Part shown: positions 16,605-25,650 of the stretch, in pieces
Layout of the letters: each line of letters starts with the position of its first letter
Position numbering within the stretch: position 1 is the stretch's first letter
Source of the DNA: CAYQEC01 sp964416425
Lineage (GTDB): Bacteria > Actinomycetota > Acidimicrobiia > Spongiisociales > UBA5794
NCBI GenBank assembly: GCA_964416425.1
Contig: CAYQEC010000024.1
Coordinates: forward strand, 1 to 33,660
Length of the DNA: 33,660 nt
Direction of reading: 5' to 3'
Notes under the pieces: model-generated
What the model was told of the DNA's origin: nothing
The model's input: the letters and a program-made list of their open reading frames with translations, nothing else
Database searches by the model: none
Made by a program: the position numbers and the translations under genes

Positions 16605-17411
16605 TTAGCTCGACGGTTGCATTTCGGCGTCACCTTCAAGTCGACTCTCAACCAATGGTTGAGGGTCGCCGACCGCTGGCCGCAGCGGTGACACTAGGTT
16701 GACCGCGGCGTCCTGCGGGATCCCGTCGGCGAGGATGGCGGCGAGGGCCAGCGCCTTCTCCCCCATGTCGACCGCCGAGCCGAGCTCGACGGCGTGCCCG
16801 GCGACGGAGGCGGTGATCCCCGACTGCTTCACCTGCAGCACGGCGCCCTCCCGCAGGTCGGCCGGGAGCCGGGCGACGAACTCGAGGGCGGCGGCGGTGG
16901 CGGGGTCGTCGATCCGGTCCCCTGGAACGAGCGGGTCGGCGGCGCTCTCGATCGTGGCCAGCGGGCCGGCCGCCTCGGCGGTGACGAGCACCGCCCCGCC
17001 CTGGGCGACCACGGCGCCGGGACTCCCGGCGATCCATGCCAGCGGATCGTGCTCCAGGACGACGACGTCGACGGCGCGGGGCCAGGTCACCCGCACCTCG
17101 GCTCGAGCGATCCACGGGTCGGCGAGCAGGGCGGCCTCGACCGCCCCGGGCCGTACCGAAATCATGGCGACGCCTTTCTCGACGCCGGCGTGACGCAAGA
17201 TCCCCTCGACGTCGGCGACCCTGGCGCCCTCGATCCGGATCTCGGAAACCGAGAGCCACGGTGATTGCAGCACCGCCACCACCAGGCCTCCGAGCAGAAG
17301 CAGGATGATGCCGCCCACCACCCACTTGAGGCGGCGCCGGGCCGACGCCTCCCGTACCCGTCGGCGGCGGGCGGCGATCCGGGGATCGACCGCCGGCTCC
17401 GCCGGGCTCAT
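16605..17411 (-). CDS. ftsQ: Cell division protein FtsQ (DivIB)
   Basis: Single-pass membrane protein of the divisome, 268 aa. It has a basic cytoplasmic N-terminus, one transmembrane helix (about 30-49), a POTRA domain (about 53-122: LSVSEIRIEGARV ... VTWPRAVDVVVLEHDPLAW) and an extracellular beta domain. It links the ring to FtsL and FtsI. The ATG overlaps the murB stop (ATGA at 17408-17411). The last 20 or so codons, after DPQP, are less GC-rich than the rest and contain a hairpin. Confidence 0.93.
   Translation of the reverse strand: MSPAEPAVDPRIAARRRRVREASARRRLKWVVGGIILLLLGGLVVAVLQSPWLSVSEIRIEGARVADVEGILRHAGVEKGVAMISVRPGAVEAALLADPWIARAEVRVTWPRAVDVVVLEHDPLAWIAGSPGAVVAQGGAVLVTAEAAGPLATIESAADPLVPGDRIDDPATAAALEFVARLPADLREGAVLQVKQSGITASVAGHAVELGSAVDMGEKALALAAILADGIPQDAAVNLVSPLRPAVGDPQPLVESRLEGDAEMQPSS
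16643..16667 (-). promoter_or_regulatory. Hairpin inside the 3' end of ftsQ, upstream of ftsZ
   Basis: CTCAACC (16647-16653) and GGTTGAG (16657-16663) form a perfect 7-bp inverted repeat with a 3-nt loop; three more pairs (GAC/GTC) flank it beyond one mismatch. It is notably AT-rich for this genome and begins 69 bases before the ftsZ start codon. A protein-binding site for an ftsZ promoter, or an mRNA structure, are the likely readings. Confidence 0.4.
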
Positions 17412-18334
17412 TCCGGGCCCTTCCGGAACTCGCCCACGAACTGGATCTCCGGCTCCAGCCAGACGCCGGTCGCCTTGCCCACCCGGGCCCGGACCGCGGC
17501 CACCAGGTCGTGGACGTCCTGCCCGGTGGCCCCTTCGCCGGCCTCGAAGAAGTTGGCGTGGCGTGACGACACCGCCACCGCCCCGCAGCTGAAGCCCTTG
17601 AGGCCGAGCGAGTCGATGAGCCGGCCGGCGGCGTCGCCGGGCGGGTTCTTGAACACGCTGCCGGCGTTGAAGGTCCCGCCGGGCTGATGGTCCTTGCGCC
17701 ACCGGGTGATCTCCCGCATCCGCCGTTCCCCTTCGGCGGCCGGTTGCAGCACGGTCCGGAAGCGGGCGGTGAGCACCACGTCGCCGCTGCGGAGGCGGCT
17801 GTGGCGGTAGCGCAGCTCCAAACCGGCGGGGGTGGCGGAGCTGATCTGGCCGCGGGACGTGTCGAGGACGGCGGCGCTCACCAGCCACGCCGCGGTGTCG
17901 GTGCCGTGGCCGCCGGCGTTCATGCGGACCGCTCCCCCGACGGTGCCGGGGATGCCGACGTAGAACTCGAGCCCGCCCCGGTCGTGGGCGACGGCGAACC
18001 GAGCCACCCGCGGGAGCGGGGCGCCGCCCCCGGCGACAACGGTGCCGTCGTCGCCGACGGACACCTCGAGGAAGTCGCCGACGAGGCGGAGCACGAGGCC
18101 GTCGAAACCGGCGTCGCTGACGACGACGTTGGAGCCGCGCCCCAGCACGAAGAGTGGGATGGAACCGGGAGCGGAGGCGGCCGCCTCCAGGACCCGGCGC
18201 AGCTCGCCCTCACTGGCGACGTCGGCCAGATAGGCAGCCGGTCCCCCGAAGCGATACGTGGTGAGGGGGGCCAGGGGGGCGTCCCGCAGCACGACTCCGA
18301 AGGCCACCAGCTCATCGAGCGTGACCGCGGTCAC
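17408..18334 (-). CDS. murB: UDP-N-acetylenolpyruvoylglucosamine reductase
   Basis: FAD enzyme that reduces UDP-GlcNAc-enolpyruvate to UDP-MurNAc with NADPH; 308 aa. It has the FAD-binding block FVLGRGSNVVVSDAGFDG (62-79), GIPGTVGGAVRMNAG (127-141), the YRHSRLR motif, the catalytic serine in GSVFKNP (Ser226), and SSRHANFF near the end. Start is GTG at 18334, overlapping the murC stop (GTGA at 18331-18334), and the stop overlaps ftsQ. Its place between murC and ftsQ differs from Mycobacterium, where murC is followed directly by ftsQ. Confidence 0.95.
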   Translation of the reverse strand: MTAVTLDELVAFGVVLRDAPLAPLTTYRFGGPAAYLADVASEGELRRVLEAAASAPGSIPLFVLGRGSNVVVSDAGFDGLVLRLVGDFLEVSVGDDGTVVAGGGAPLPRVARFAVAHDRGGLEFYVGIPGTVGGAVRMNAGGHGTDTAAWLVSAAVLDTSRGQISSATPAGLELRYRHSRLRSGDVVLTARFRTVLQPAAEGERRMREITRWRKDHQPGGTFNAGSVFKNPPGDAAGRLIDSLGLKGFSCGAVAVSSRHANFFEAGEGATGQDVHDLVAAVRARVGKATGVWLEPEIQFVGEFRKGPE

Positions 18335-19707
18335 GGCGTCACGCCTTCGAGCAGCGCCGCGATGTCGTCGGCGACGGCGTTGACGTCGCCGGCGCCCAGC
18401 AACAGCACCAGGTCACCGGGAGCCAGCTCGGGAACGATGATCTGCGGCACGTCGTAGATCGAGGGCACGTAGGCGACGTCCCCGCCGGCGGCGGCGACCG
18501 CTTCGGCGACGAGGCGGCCCGACACCCCGGGTTGGGGCGGCTCCCCGGCCGAGTAGACGTCGGTGACGACGATACGATCGGCCACGGCGAGCGGCTCGCC
18601 GAAGGCCGGGCCCAGCTCGGAGGTGCGGGTGTAGCGATGCGGCTGGAAGACGGCCACCACCCGCCGCCAGCCTCCGAGCCGGCCCGCGGCGATCGTGGCC
18701 GCCACCTCGGTGGGATGGTGGGCGTAGTCGTCGACGACGGTCACCCCCGCCACCCGCGACCTGATCTCGAAGCGGCGCCGCACCCCGCTGAACTCGGCCA
18801 CCCCGCCCACCGCGGCGGTGACGTCGTAGCCAAGCTCAGCGAGCAGGGCGAGGGCCCCGGCGGCGTCGCGGGCGACGTGCAGACCGGGGCGGGGGATCCG
18901 GACCGGGACGCTGACCTCGGGACCGGTGAGACGGAACCCGACCTCGCCGTCGCCGTGCACGATGTCGGTCAGGTGCCAGGTGGCTGCCGGATCGGTGCCG
19001 TAGCCAACGAGGGGCGCCCGTTCCGCCAGGCGGCGCACCCCGGCATCGTCGATGCACCCGACCACGGGACCTCGCACCCGGTTCGCCACCAGGGCGAACG
19101 CCTCCTCCAGAGCCGCCAGCGATCCGTAGTAGTCGAGGTGGTCGGCCTCGACGTTGGTGACGACGAGGCCGCGCAGGTGGAGGTGGCGGAACGTCCCGAA
19201 CGCCTCGTCGGCCTCGAGCACGAACAGCTCGGGATCCCCGAGGTGGGCTCCCGTGTTGAGGGCCACCAGCTCGCCACCGACGAGGAAGGTCGGGTCACGG
19301 CCCAGCCCGTGGAAGGCCGCCACCGCCAGCCCGGTGGTCGTCGTCTTGCCGTGGGTGCCGGTGATCCCGAGCCCGGGCATGCCCCGGGTGAAGGCGTCGA
19401 GGAGCCGGGGTCGCCGCCACACCGGGACGCCGGCCGCCGCCGCGGCGGTCAGCTCGGGGTCCCCGTCGGGCACGGCCGAGGACGCCACCACCAGGTCGGC
19501 GGCAACGACCCGCTCCGGCCGGTGGCCGAGCCAGGTCTCGATGCCGGTGTCGAGGAGCGACTCGAAGAGTCGCCCCGGTTTGAGGTCGGAGCCGGTGACG
19601 AGGTGACCCTGGCCGGCAAGCAGCTTGGCGAGGCCGCTCATCCCCGCTCCCCCCGCCCCGACGAGGTGGATGTGACGCGAGCCGACGAGGCGCTCGAGGT
19701 CATCCAT
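18331..19707 (-). CDS. murC: UDP-N-acetylmuramate--L-alanine ligase
   Basis: Adds L-Ala to UDP-MurNAc with ATP; 458 aa. The N-terminal UDP-binding Rossmann fold shows HIHLVGAGGAGMSGLAKLL (12-30), the ATP P-loop is GTHGKTTTT (117-125), and EADEAFGTF and NVEADHLDYYG follow. The third domain has VVDDYAHHPTEVAATI, typical of MurC. I chose the ATG at 19707, overlapping the murG stop by 8 nt with a GGGGGGTGA run upstream. GTG codons at 19716 and 19728 are possible alternatives that would add 3 or 7 residues. Confidence 0.95.
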   Translation of the reverse strand: MDDLERLVGSRHIHLVGAGGAGMSGLAKLLAGQGHLVTGSDLKPGRLFESLLDTGIETWLGHRPERVVAADLVVASSAVPDGDPELTAAAAAGVPVWRRPRLLDAFTRGMPGLGITGTHGKTTTTGLAVAAFHGLGRDPTFLVGGELVALNTGAHLGDPELFVLEADEAFGTFRHLHLRGLVVTNVEADHLDYYGSLAALEEAFALVANRVRGPVVGCIDDAGVRRLAERAPLVGYGTDPAATWHLTDIVHGDGEVGFRLTGPEVSVPVRIPRPGLHVARDAAGALALLAELGYDVTAAVGGVAEFSGVRRRFEIRSRVAGVTVVDDYAHHPTEVAATIAAGRLGGWRRVVAVFQPHRYTRTSELGPAFGEPLAVADRIVVTDVYSAGEPPQPGVSGRLVAEAVAAAGGDVAYVPSIYDVPQIIVPELAPGDLVLLLGAGDVNAVADDIAALLEGVTP

Positions 19708-20812
19708 CGCCGTCACCCCCCGCGGCACCCTCTGCCGCGGCCCGCAGCGCGGCGGCGATGACCGAGGCGGCGTCGGGTCGTCCCTGGGCCCGGGCCGCCT
19801 CCGCCATCACCCGGAGCTGGGCCGGGTCGGCGAGCAGCTGCTCGATGGCCGCCGGGACCCGGTCGATGTCGCTCTCCTCCATGACCACGATGCCGCCGGC
19901 CTGTTCGAGGGCGGCGGCGTTCGCCGCCTGATGCCCGGCGGTGCCCAGGGCGTAGGGCACCACCACCGCCGGGGTGCCGGTGGCGGCCAGCTCGCTGATC
20001 GTCAACGCTCCGGCCCGCGACAGCACCAGGTCGGCGGCGGCGTAGAACCATGTCATCTCTTCCTCGAAGGGGCGCACCGCCCACGCCGTCGGGGTCCGCT
20101 CCGCCCGGGCCTTCACCGCGTCGAGGTGGGTGCGTCCGGTGAGGTGGACGATGGCGGTGCGGTCGGCGTCGAGGGTGTCGGCGAGCCGGATGGTCACCTC
20201 GTTGAGGAGCCGCGCTCCGAGGCTGCCGCCGAGCACCCCGAGCACCGGTCGCCCGGCGGGGAGACCGTAGCGGCGGCGGGCCTCGGCGGCGAGGGCGTCC
20301 CGGTCGAAGCCGGCGAAGGCCGCCCGCAGCGGGTTGCCGGTGTAGCGGGCCCGCGGCAGCTTGGCGGCGGCCTCGGGGAAGCCGACGAAGGCGGCGGAGG
20401 CGCGGCGGGCGACGAGGCGGTTGGCGAGCCCGGGCACCGCGTTCTGCTCCTGCACGAAGAGCCTCGCCTTCACCCGCCGGGCCGCCCCGGCGGCAGGCAC
20501 CGCGATGTAGCCGCCGAAGACGGTCATCACGGTGACGTGGCGGTCCCGGAGATGCTCGGTGATGGCTTGCCGGGCCCGTCGCACCACCAGCGGCAGGGAG
20601 AGGTTGCGGGGTGACAGGGAGCGGCGCAGGCCGCGCATCTCGACCGGGACGAAGTCGTAGCCGGCGGCGGGGACGGCTCGCGCCTCCATCCGGTCACCCC
20701 CGAAGAAGACGACGTCGGTGGCGGGCACCCCGCCGGCGACGAGGGCGTCGGCGACGGCGAGGGCCGGGTAGACGTGTCCCCCGGTCCCGGCGGCGGCCAG
20801 GGCGTAGGTCAT
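19700..20812 (-). CDS. murG: UDP-GlcNAc:lipid I N-acetylglucosamine transferase
   Basis: Peripheral membrane GT-B glycosyltransferase that makes lipid II from lipid I; 370 aa. Visible motifs are AAAGTGGHVYPALA (6-19), FGGYIAVPA, QEQNAVPGLANR, GVLGGSLGARLLNE and the UDP-GlcNAc loop SRAGALTISELAATGTPAV, followed by HQAANA. The start ATG overlaps the ftsW stop (ATGA, 20809-20812). The same frame stays open far upstream through ftsW, but that part is not related. Confidence 0.97.
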   Translation of the reverse strand: MTYALAAAGTGGHVYPALAVADALVAGGVPATDVVFFGGDRMEARAVPAAGYDFVPVEMRGLRRSLSPRNLSLPLVVRRARQAITEHLRDRHVTVMTVFGGYIAVPAAGAARRVKARLFVQEQNAVPGLANRLVARRASAAFVGFPEAAAKLPRARYTGNPLRAAFAGFDRDALAAEARRRYGLPAGRPVLGVLGGSLGARLLNEVTIRLADTLDADRTAIVHLTGRTHLDAVKARAERTPTAWAVRPFEEEMTWFYAAADLVLSRAGALTISELAATGTPAVVVPYALGTAGHQAANAAALEQAGGIVVMEESDIDRVPAAIEQLLADPAQLRVMAEAARAQGRPDAASVIAAALRAAAEGAAGGDGDG

Positions 20813-21984
20813 GCGGCGCCCTTGGCGGGTTCCGTTCCCCGCCTGCCGGACCAGGCGATGTTGAGCAGCACCCCCACCACGAACAGGTTGGCCAGCATGG
20901 CGCTGCCCCCGGCCGACACGAACGGCAGCGGGACTCCGGTGATGGGAAGCACCCCGGTGACGCCGCCGATGTTGACGATGGCCTGGAAGCTGAGCCAGGA
21001 GACGATGCCGATCGCCAGCAGCCGCCCGAACCGGTCGGGTGCCCGCATCGCCACCGCGGTGCCGACGATCGAGAACGCCAGGAACAGCGAAATCACCGCC
21101 AGCGACCCCGCCAGGCCGGTCTCCTCCCCGATGATGGCGAAGATGAAGTCGGTGTGGGCGTTGGGGAGGAAGGACCAGCGGGCCCGGCTGGCGCCGAGGC
21201 CGACCCCGAACCACGCTCCGGTGCCGAGCGCCACCAGGCTCTGGAACGCCTGGAACCCGTCTCCGAGCCGGTCGGAATTGGCGTCGAGGAAGCTGGTGAC
21301 GCGGCGGGCCCGGTAGGGGGCGGCCAACGCCAGCGCCACCGCGGCGGCCGCCCCGAGGGTGCCGAGGCCGAACACGTGCCGCAGCGGTGCCGCCGAGGCG
21401 ATCAGCACCGCGAAGGCGGCGGCGGCGATGAGCAATGCGGTCCCCAGGTCGGGTTGCAGCAGCAGCAGCCCCCCCACGATGCCGAGGGTGGACACCACCG
21501 GCCAGAAGACGTGGGAGAACTGGCGGAGATACTTCTCCTTCTTCGTCATGACGGTGGCGAGCACGACGACAACGGCGAACTTGGCGAACTCGGAGGTCTG
21601 GATCGGGATCGGCCCGATCTCGAGCCAGCGCCGCGCTCCGCCCCGGACCGTTCCGAACACGAGGGTGGCGACAAGGCCGGCGACGGCGATGGCGAAGATA
21701 GGCAGCGCCCAGCGGGCGTACATGCGGTACGGGACCCGGCTGGCGAGCAGCAGCCCCCCGACTCCCGCCAGGGTCCAAATGATCTGCCGCTTGAAGTAGT
21801 AGAGGTTGTCGAGGTCGGCCCGGATCGCCACCACCGACGACGCCGACAGCAACGCTCCGAGCCCGACGATGAGCAGCATGGCGACGGGGAGCAGCAGGAG
21901 CACCGCGGTGCGGTCTCCGGCGATGCGCTCGGCACGGATCGCCGACCTCGCCGAGCTGATGGGGGTCACCCTACCGGCCATCAT
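20809..21984 (-). CDS. ftsW: Septal peptidoglycan glycosyltransferase FtsW
   Basis: SEDS-family polymerase of lipid II at the septum; 391 aa, about ten transmembrane helices. The family segments are QPDLGTALLI, the extracellular loop with FLPNAHTDFIFAIIGEETG, and the late GVLPITGVPLPFVSAGGSAML. It works with the transpeptidase FtsI of this cluster. The start is the first of two consecutive ATG codons (21984), overlapping the murD stop as ATGA; GGAAGGGAG lies 5 nt upstream. The cytoplasmic N-terminus (about 25 residues) is basic. Confidence 0.96.
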   Translation of the reverse strand: MMAGRVTPISSARSAIRAERIAGDRTAVLLLLPVAMLLIVGLGALLSASSVVAIRADLDNLYYFKRQIIWTLAGVGGLLLASRVPYRMYARWALPIFAIAVAGLVATLVFGTVRGGARRWLEIGPIPIQTSEFAKFAVVVVLATVMTKKEKYLRQFSHVFWPVVSTLGIVGGLLLLQPDLGTALLIAAAAFAVLIASAAPLRHVFGLGTLGAAAAVALALAAPYRARRVTSFLDANSDRLGDGFQAFQSLVALGTGAWFGVGLGASRARWSFLPNAHTDFIFAIIGEETGLAGSLAVISLFLAFSIVGTAVAMRAPDRFGRLLAIGIVSWLSFQAIVNIGGVTGVLPITGVPLPFVSAGGSAMLANLFVVGVLLNIAWSGRRGTEPAKGAA

Positions 21985-23264
21985 CCGGCTCCCTTCCTGG
22001 CGCGCACGATCCGGGCGAACTCCTCGCCGCGATGAGCGTAGGACTCGAACATGTCGAAGCTGGCGCATCCCGGCGCCAGCAGCACGGTGTCCCCGGGGGC
22101 GGCGATCGTATCGGCGACGGCGACCGCCTCCTCCAGATCGGCGGCCGGGGTGTAGCGGTCGGGCGGGACCGCGGCGGCGAGCTCGGCGGCGGCCTCCCCG
22201 ATGCCGATGACGTGGCGGACCGACGCCACCGTCGCCAGCGGGGAGAGGTCGAGGTCCTTGTTACGGCCGCCGGCGATGAGCACCACGGACGGGTAGGCGG
22301 CGGCCGCCGCCGCCGCCGAATGGGGGTTGGTGGCCTTCGAGTCGTCGACCCAGGGCACGCCGTCCCACACCCCCACCACGGTGCGGCGGTGGGCGCCGGG
22401 CACGAACCCCTTCACCACCACCTCGATGGCGCCCCGACCGGCGCCGAGGGCTGCGGCGAGGGTGCCGGCCGCCACCAGATCCAAGGTGAAGGCGGGGTCG
22501 AGGTCGGGGCGGGGCAGCGTCATGGTGCCGAAGCGGAGGGTGTCACCGTCGGGGCCGTTGCCGTGCAGCGGCACCCGGCTCCCACTGACCGGGACCCGGT
22601 GGGCGATCGCCGCCGCCACCGCGACGATGGCGCCCGGGTCGTCGGCGTCGTAGACGAGGAGGTCGTCGGGGGTCTGATTGGCGTAGATCCGCTGCTTGGC
22701 CTCGCTGTAGGCGGCGAGGCTGCCGTGCCAGTCGAGATGGTCGGGGGCGACGTTGAGGATGGCGGCGGCCCTGGGGTGGAACCGCTCGGTGAACCGGAGC
22801 TGGAAGCTGGACGCCTCGATCACGACGACGTCCCACCGGTCTTCGACCACGTCCGACAGGGCCCGGCCGATGTTGCCGGCGGCCACCACCCGGAGCCCCT
22901 CGGCCTCCAGCATGGCGGCGGTGGCGGCGATCACGGTGGTCTTGCCGTTAGTGCCGGTCACCGCGGCGTAGGGGGCCTGGAGCTGCCGAGCCGCGAACTC
23001 CATCTCGCTCCAGAGCGGGATCCCCGCCTGCGCCACGTCACGGATCGGGGGGGCGTGCTCCGGGATCCCGGGGCTGGTGACGACCAGATCGACGCCGCCG
23101 AGCAGCGCCGGATCCCATGGGCCAAAGCGGGTGGGGACGCCGCCGTCGAGGGCGGCGACGGCCTCCGGGTCGCGGTCGTAGACCGTCACGGCGTGGCCGA
23201 GCCGGCGCCCCAGTGCGGCGGCCGCCCTCCCGCTCACCGCGGCTCCGAGCACGAGCAGGTTCAC
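21981..23264 (-). CDS. murD: UDP-MurNAc-L-Ala--D-glutamate ligase
   Basis: Adds D-Glu to UDP-MurNAc-L-Ala; 427 aa. It has an N-terminal Rossmann motif VLGAAVSGRAAA (5-16), the P-loop GTNGKTT (104-110), EASSFQL, NVAPDHLDWHG, the VDDSKATNPHSA motif and the C-terminal CASFDMFESYAHRGEEF, all diagnostic of MurD. The start is GTG at 23264, overlapping the mraY stop as GTGA. Confidence 0.96.
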   Translation of the reverse strand: MNLLVLGAAVSGRAAAALGRRLGHAVTVYDRDPEAVAALDGGVPTRFGPWDPALLGGVDLVVTSPGIPEHAPPIRDVAQAGIPLWSEMEFAARQLQAPYAAVTGTNGKTTVIAATAAMLEAEGLRVVAAGNIGRALSDVVEDRWDVVVIEASSFQLRFTERFHPRAAAILNVAPDHLDWHGSLAAYSEAKQRIYANQTPDDLLVYDADDPGAIVAVAAAIAHRVPVSGSRVPLHGNGPDGDTLRFGTMTLPRPDLDPAFTLDLVAAGTLAAALGAGRGAIEVVVKGFVPGAHRRTVVGVWDGVPWVDDSKATNPHSAAAAAAAYPSVVLIAGGRNKDLDLSPLATVASVRHVIGIGEAAAELAAAVPPDRYTPAADLEEAVAVADTIAAPGDTVLLAPGCASFDMFESYAHRGEEFARIVRARKGAG

Positions 23265-24322
23265 GGCAGCACCCCCCCGTTGGTGGCCTGCAGGAAGTCG
23301 GCGTAGAAGATGCCGACCCCGGCAGCGACCATGATGCCGGCCAGGATCCAGAAACGGACGATGACCGTCGTCTCGGGCCAGCCCTTCAGCTCGAAGTGGT
23401 GCTGGAGCGGCGCCATACGGAAGATGCGCTTGCCCCACACCCGGAACGTGAAGATCTGGAGGACCACCGAGAGGGTGATCATCACGTAGAGGCCGCCGAG
23501 CAGCACCACCAGCAGGTGGGTGTTGGTGAGCAGGGCGAGGGCGGCGAGCGACCCGCCCAGCGCCTGCGACCCGGTGTCGCCCATGAAGATCTTGGCCGGA
23601 GCGGCGTTCCACCACAGGAAGCCGAGGCAGGCCCCGACGAGGGCGGCGGCGAACACCCCGAGGTCGAGGGCGCCCGCCACCCCGTAAAAGGCCGGGTTAC
23701 GGAACTGCCAGAACGCGATGAGCATGTAGGCCCCGAACACGAGGGCACCGGAGCCGGCCACCAGCCCGTCGAGGCCGTCGGTGAAGTTCACCGCGTTGGC
23801 GAAGGCGGTGAGCATCAGCAGCACCAGGCCGGCGTAGAGCCAGGGACCGAGGTCGATCCCGATGCCGCGGGTAAAGGAGAGCTCGGTGCTGACCCCGATG
23901 GCGGCCGCCGCCCAGGCGAAGAGGGCCGCCACCGCCAGCTGGCCGAGGAACTTCCACCGTTTGCTGAGCCCGAGGTTCTGGCGGCGGGCGTACTTGGCGA
24001 AGTCGTCGAGGAAGCCGATCACCCCCATCCCCACCAGGGCGAGCACCGCCAGCCATCCCTCGTAGGCGAATTGGAGGATCTCGAACTCGAAGCCGACCCC
24101 GAAGGTGAAAAGCCGGAGGTGGGAGAGCACGTAACCGAGCACTACCGCCAGGATGATCACCATCCCGCCCATGGTGGGCGTGCCCCGCTTGTGGCTGTGG
24201 CCGGCCAGCTCGTCCTGGATGAACTGCCCGATCTCGTGCCGGCGCAGCACCTTGATCGCCACTGGCGTCAACAGGATCGACACCAGGAAGGCCACCGAGG
24301 CGCCGAGCAGGAGGGAGATCAC
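23261..24322 (-). CDS. mraY: Phospho-MurNAc-pentapeptide translocase
   Basis: Integral membrane enzyme that transfers phospho-MurNAc-pentapeptide to undecaprenyl phosphate, giving lipid I; 353 aa, about ten helices. Active-site blocks are FLDDFAKY (104-111, the Asp pair), NFTDGLDG (179-186), FMGDTGSQALGG (246-257, Asp249) and the HHFE loop in APLQHHFELKGWPET. The start is GTG at 24322, overlapping the murF stop as GTGA. Confidence 0.97.
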   Translation of the reverse strand: MISLLLGASVAFLVSILLTPVAIKVLRRHEIGQFIQDELAGHSHKRGTPTMGGMVIILAVVLGYVLSHLRLFTFGVGFEFEILQFAYEGWLAVLALVGMGVIGFLDDFAKYARRQNLGLSKRWKFLGQLAVAALFAWAAAAIGVSTELSFTRGIGIDLGPWLYAGLVLLMLTAFANAVNFTDGLDGLVAGSGALVFGAYMLIAFWQFRNPAFYGVAGALDLGVFAAALVGACLGFLWWNAAPAKIFMGDTGSQALGGSLAALALLTNTHLLVVLLGGLYVMITLSVVLQIFTFRVWGKRIFRMAPLQHHFELKGWPETTVIVRFWILAGIMVAAGVGIFYADFLQATNGGVLP

Positions 24323-25650
24323 GCCCCGGCCTCCTCTCGCAACGCGGCGGCGAGACCTTCGAGTCCGATCGCCCGCGACGCCTTGACCAGCACCACGTCG
24401 CCCGGCTCGACCATGGTGTCGAGGAGCTGCAACGCGGCGCCGTCGTCGGCCGCGGGGTGCGCCACCTCACCGGCGCCACGGGCGATGCCCGGATCGTGGC
24501 CCACCGTCACCACGGCGGCGAAGCCCAAATCGGCTGCCAGCATGCCGATGCGCACGTGTTCCTCCTCTTCGACGGGCCCCAGCTCGGCCATGGCACCCAG
24601 CACGGCGACGTGCCGACCGGGCATGGCCGCCACCGTTCGCAAGGCGGCCTCCACCGAATCGGGATTGGCGTTGTACGCATCATTCACCACCGTGAAGGAA
24701 CCGCGGTGTATTTCCATCCGCCACGGCGAGCCCTCGGCCCGGGTGATGCCGTCGATCAACGTGTCGAGGTCGACACCGAGCGCCAGGCCGGCCGCCACCG
24801 CCGCGGCGGCGTTGCGTGGCTGGTGGCTGCCGGGGAGGCGCAGGGTGACTGCCCGCTCCCCGGCGGGGGTGACGAGGCGGAAGCGGGCCCGGCCGTCGTC
24901 CCCCGGAGTGACGTCGCGCACCGCCACGTCGGCCCCCGGGCCGGCCCCAAAGGTGATGGTGCGACCGGGGTGCTCCCGGCGGAGGCGGGGGTCGTCGGAG
25001 GGCAGCACCGCCACCCCTTCCGGCTTCAGCCCCTCCACCAGCTCCCACTTGGCGGCGGCGAGGCGCTCGACCGTGCCGAACGTCTCGAGGTGAACGACAC
25101 CGAGGTTGGTGATGACCGCCACGTCGGGGCGGATGGCGGGAAGCAGCCAGCGCAGATGACCGACGCCGCGCGACCCGGCTTCGACGATCAGGTAGGTGGT
25201 GTCGGGCCCGGCGGCGAGCACGGTGAGGGGGACGCCGACCTCGTTGTTGTAGGAGCGGAGGGAGGCGGTGCTACCGGGCAGGGCGGCCGCCAGCAGGTCC
25301 TTGGTGGTGGTCTTGCCGGTGCTGCCGGTGATGGCGACCACCGGGACGTCGAGTTCGGCGCGCCGATAGGCCGCCAGGTCGCGGAGGGCGGTGGCGGTGT
25401 CGGCGACGATCACGGCAGGTTCCTCCCCCAGCGCGGGGGTGGCGACGAGCACCGCGGCGGCGCCGTTGCGCCGCGCCTCGGCGGTGAAGCGGTGCCCGTC
25501 GAAGCGCTCCCCTCGCAGCGCCACGAACAGCTCCCCCGGGGCGACGGCGCGGGAATCGACCGACACCCCGGCGACGGGCGTGGCGGGATCGCCGACGAGG
25601 CGTCCGCCGGTGGCCTCCGCCACCGTCTGCAGTGTCCAGGGACGGATCAT
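24319..25650 (-). CDS. murF: UDP-MurNAc-tripeptide--D-Ala-D-Ala ligase
   Basis: Adds D-Ala-D-Ala to the UDP-MurNAc-tripeptide; 443 aa. It has an N-terminal domain with VSVDSRAVAPGELFVAL, the P-loop GSTGKTTTKD (109-118) and VVNDAYNANPDSVEAAL, a specific MurF motif. A ddl gene for D-Ala-D-Ala synthesis is not in this window. The ATG overlaps the murE stop (ATGA, 25647-25650). Confidence 0.96.
   Translation of the reverse strand: MIRPWTLQTVAEATGGRLVGDPATPVAGVSVDSRAVAPGELFVALRGERFDGHRFTAEARRNGAAAVLVATPALGEEPAVIVADTATALRDLAAYRRAELDVPVVAITGSTGKTTTKDLLAAALPGSTASLRSYNNEVGVPLTVLAAGPDTTYLIVEAGSRGVGHLRWLLPAIRPDVAVITNLGVVHLETFGTVERLAAAKWELVEGLKPEGVAVLPSDDPRLRREHPGRTITFGAGPGADVAVRDVTPGDDGRARFRLVTPAGERAVTLRLPGSHQPRNAAAAVAAGLALGVDLDTLIDGITRAEGSPWRMEIHRGSFTVVNDAYNANPDSVEAALRTVAAMPGRHVAVLGAMAELGPVEEEEHVRIGMLAADLGFAAVVTVGHDPGIARGAGEVAHPAADDGAALQLLDTMVEPGDVVLVKASRAIGLEGLAAALREEAGA

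Noticed and set aside
20813..21778. Extended murG frame running through ftsW
   Set aside because: The part upstream of 20812 is a second frame of ftsW, which has clear SEDS motifs; murG proper begins at the ATG overlapping the ftsW stop.
22294..22318. Short GCC/GCG-rich tandem run in murD
   Set aside because: It encodes a poly-alanine stretch between SKATNPHS and the next strand, a normal loop position; in this composition such runs are expected.
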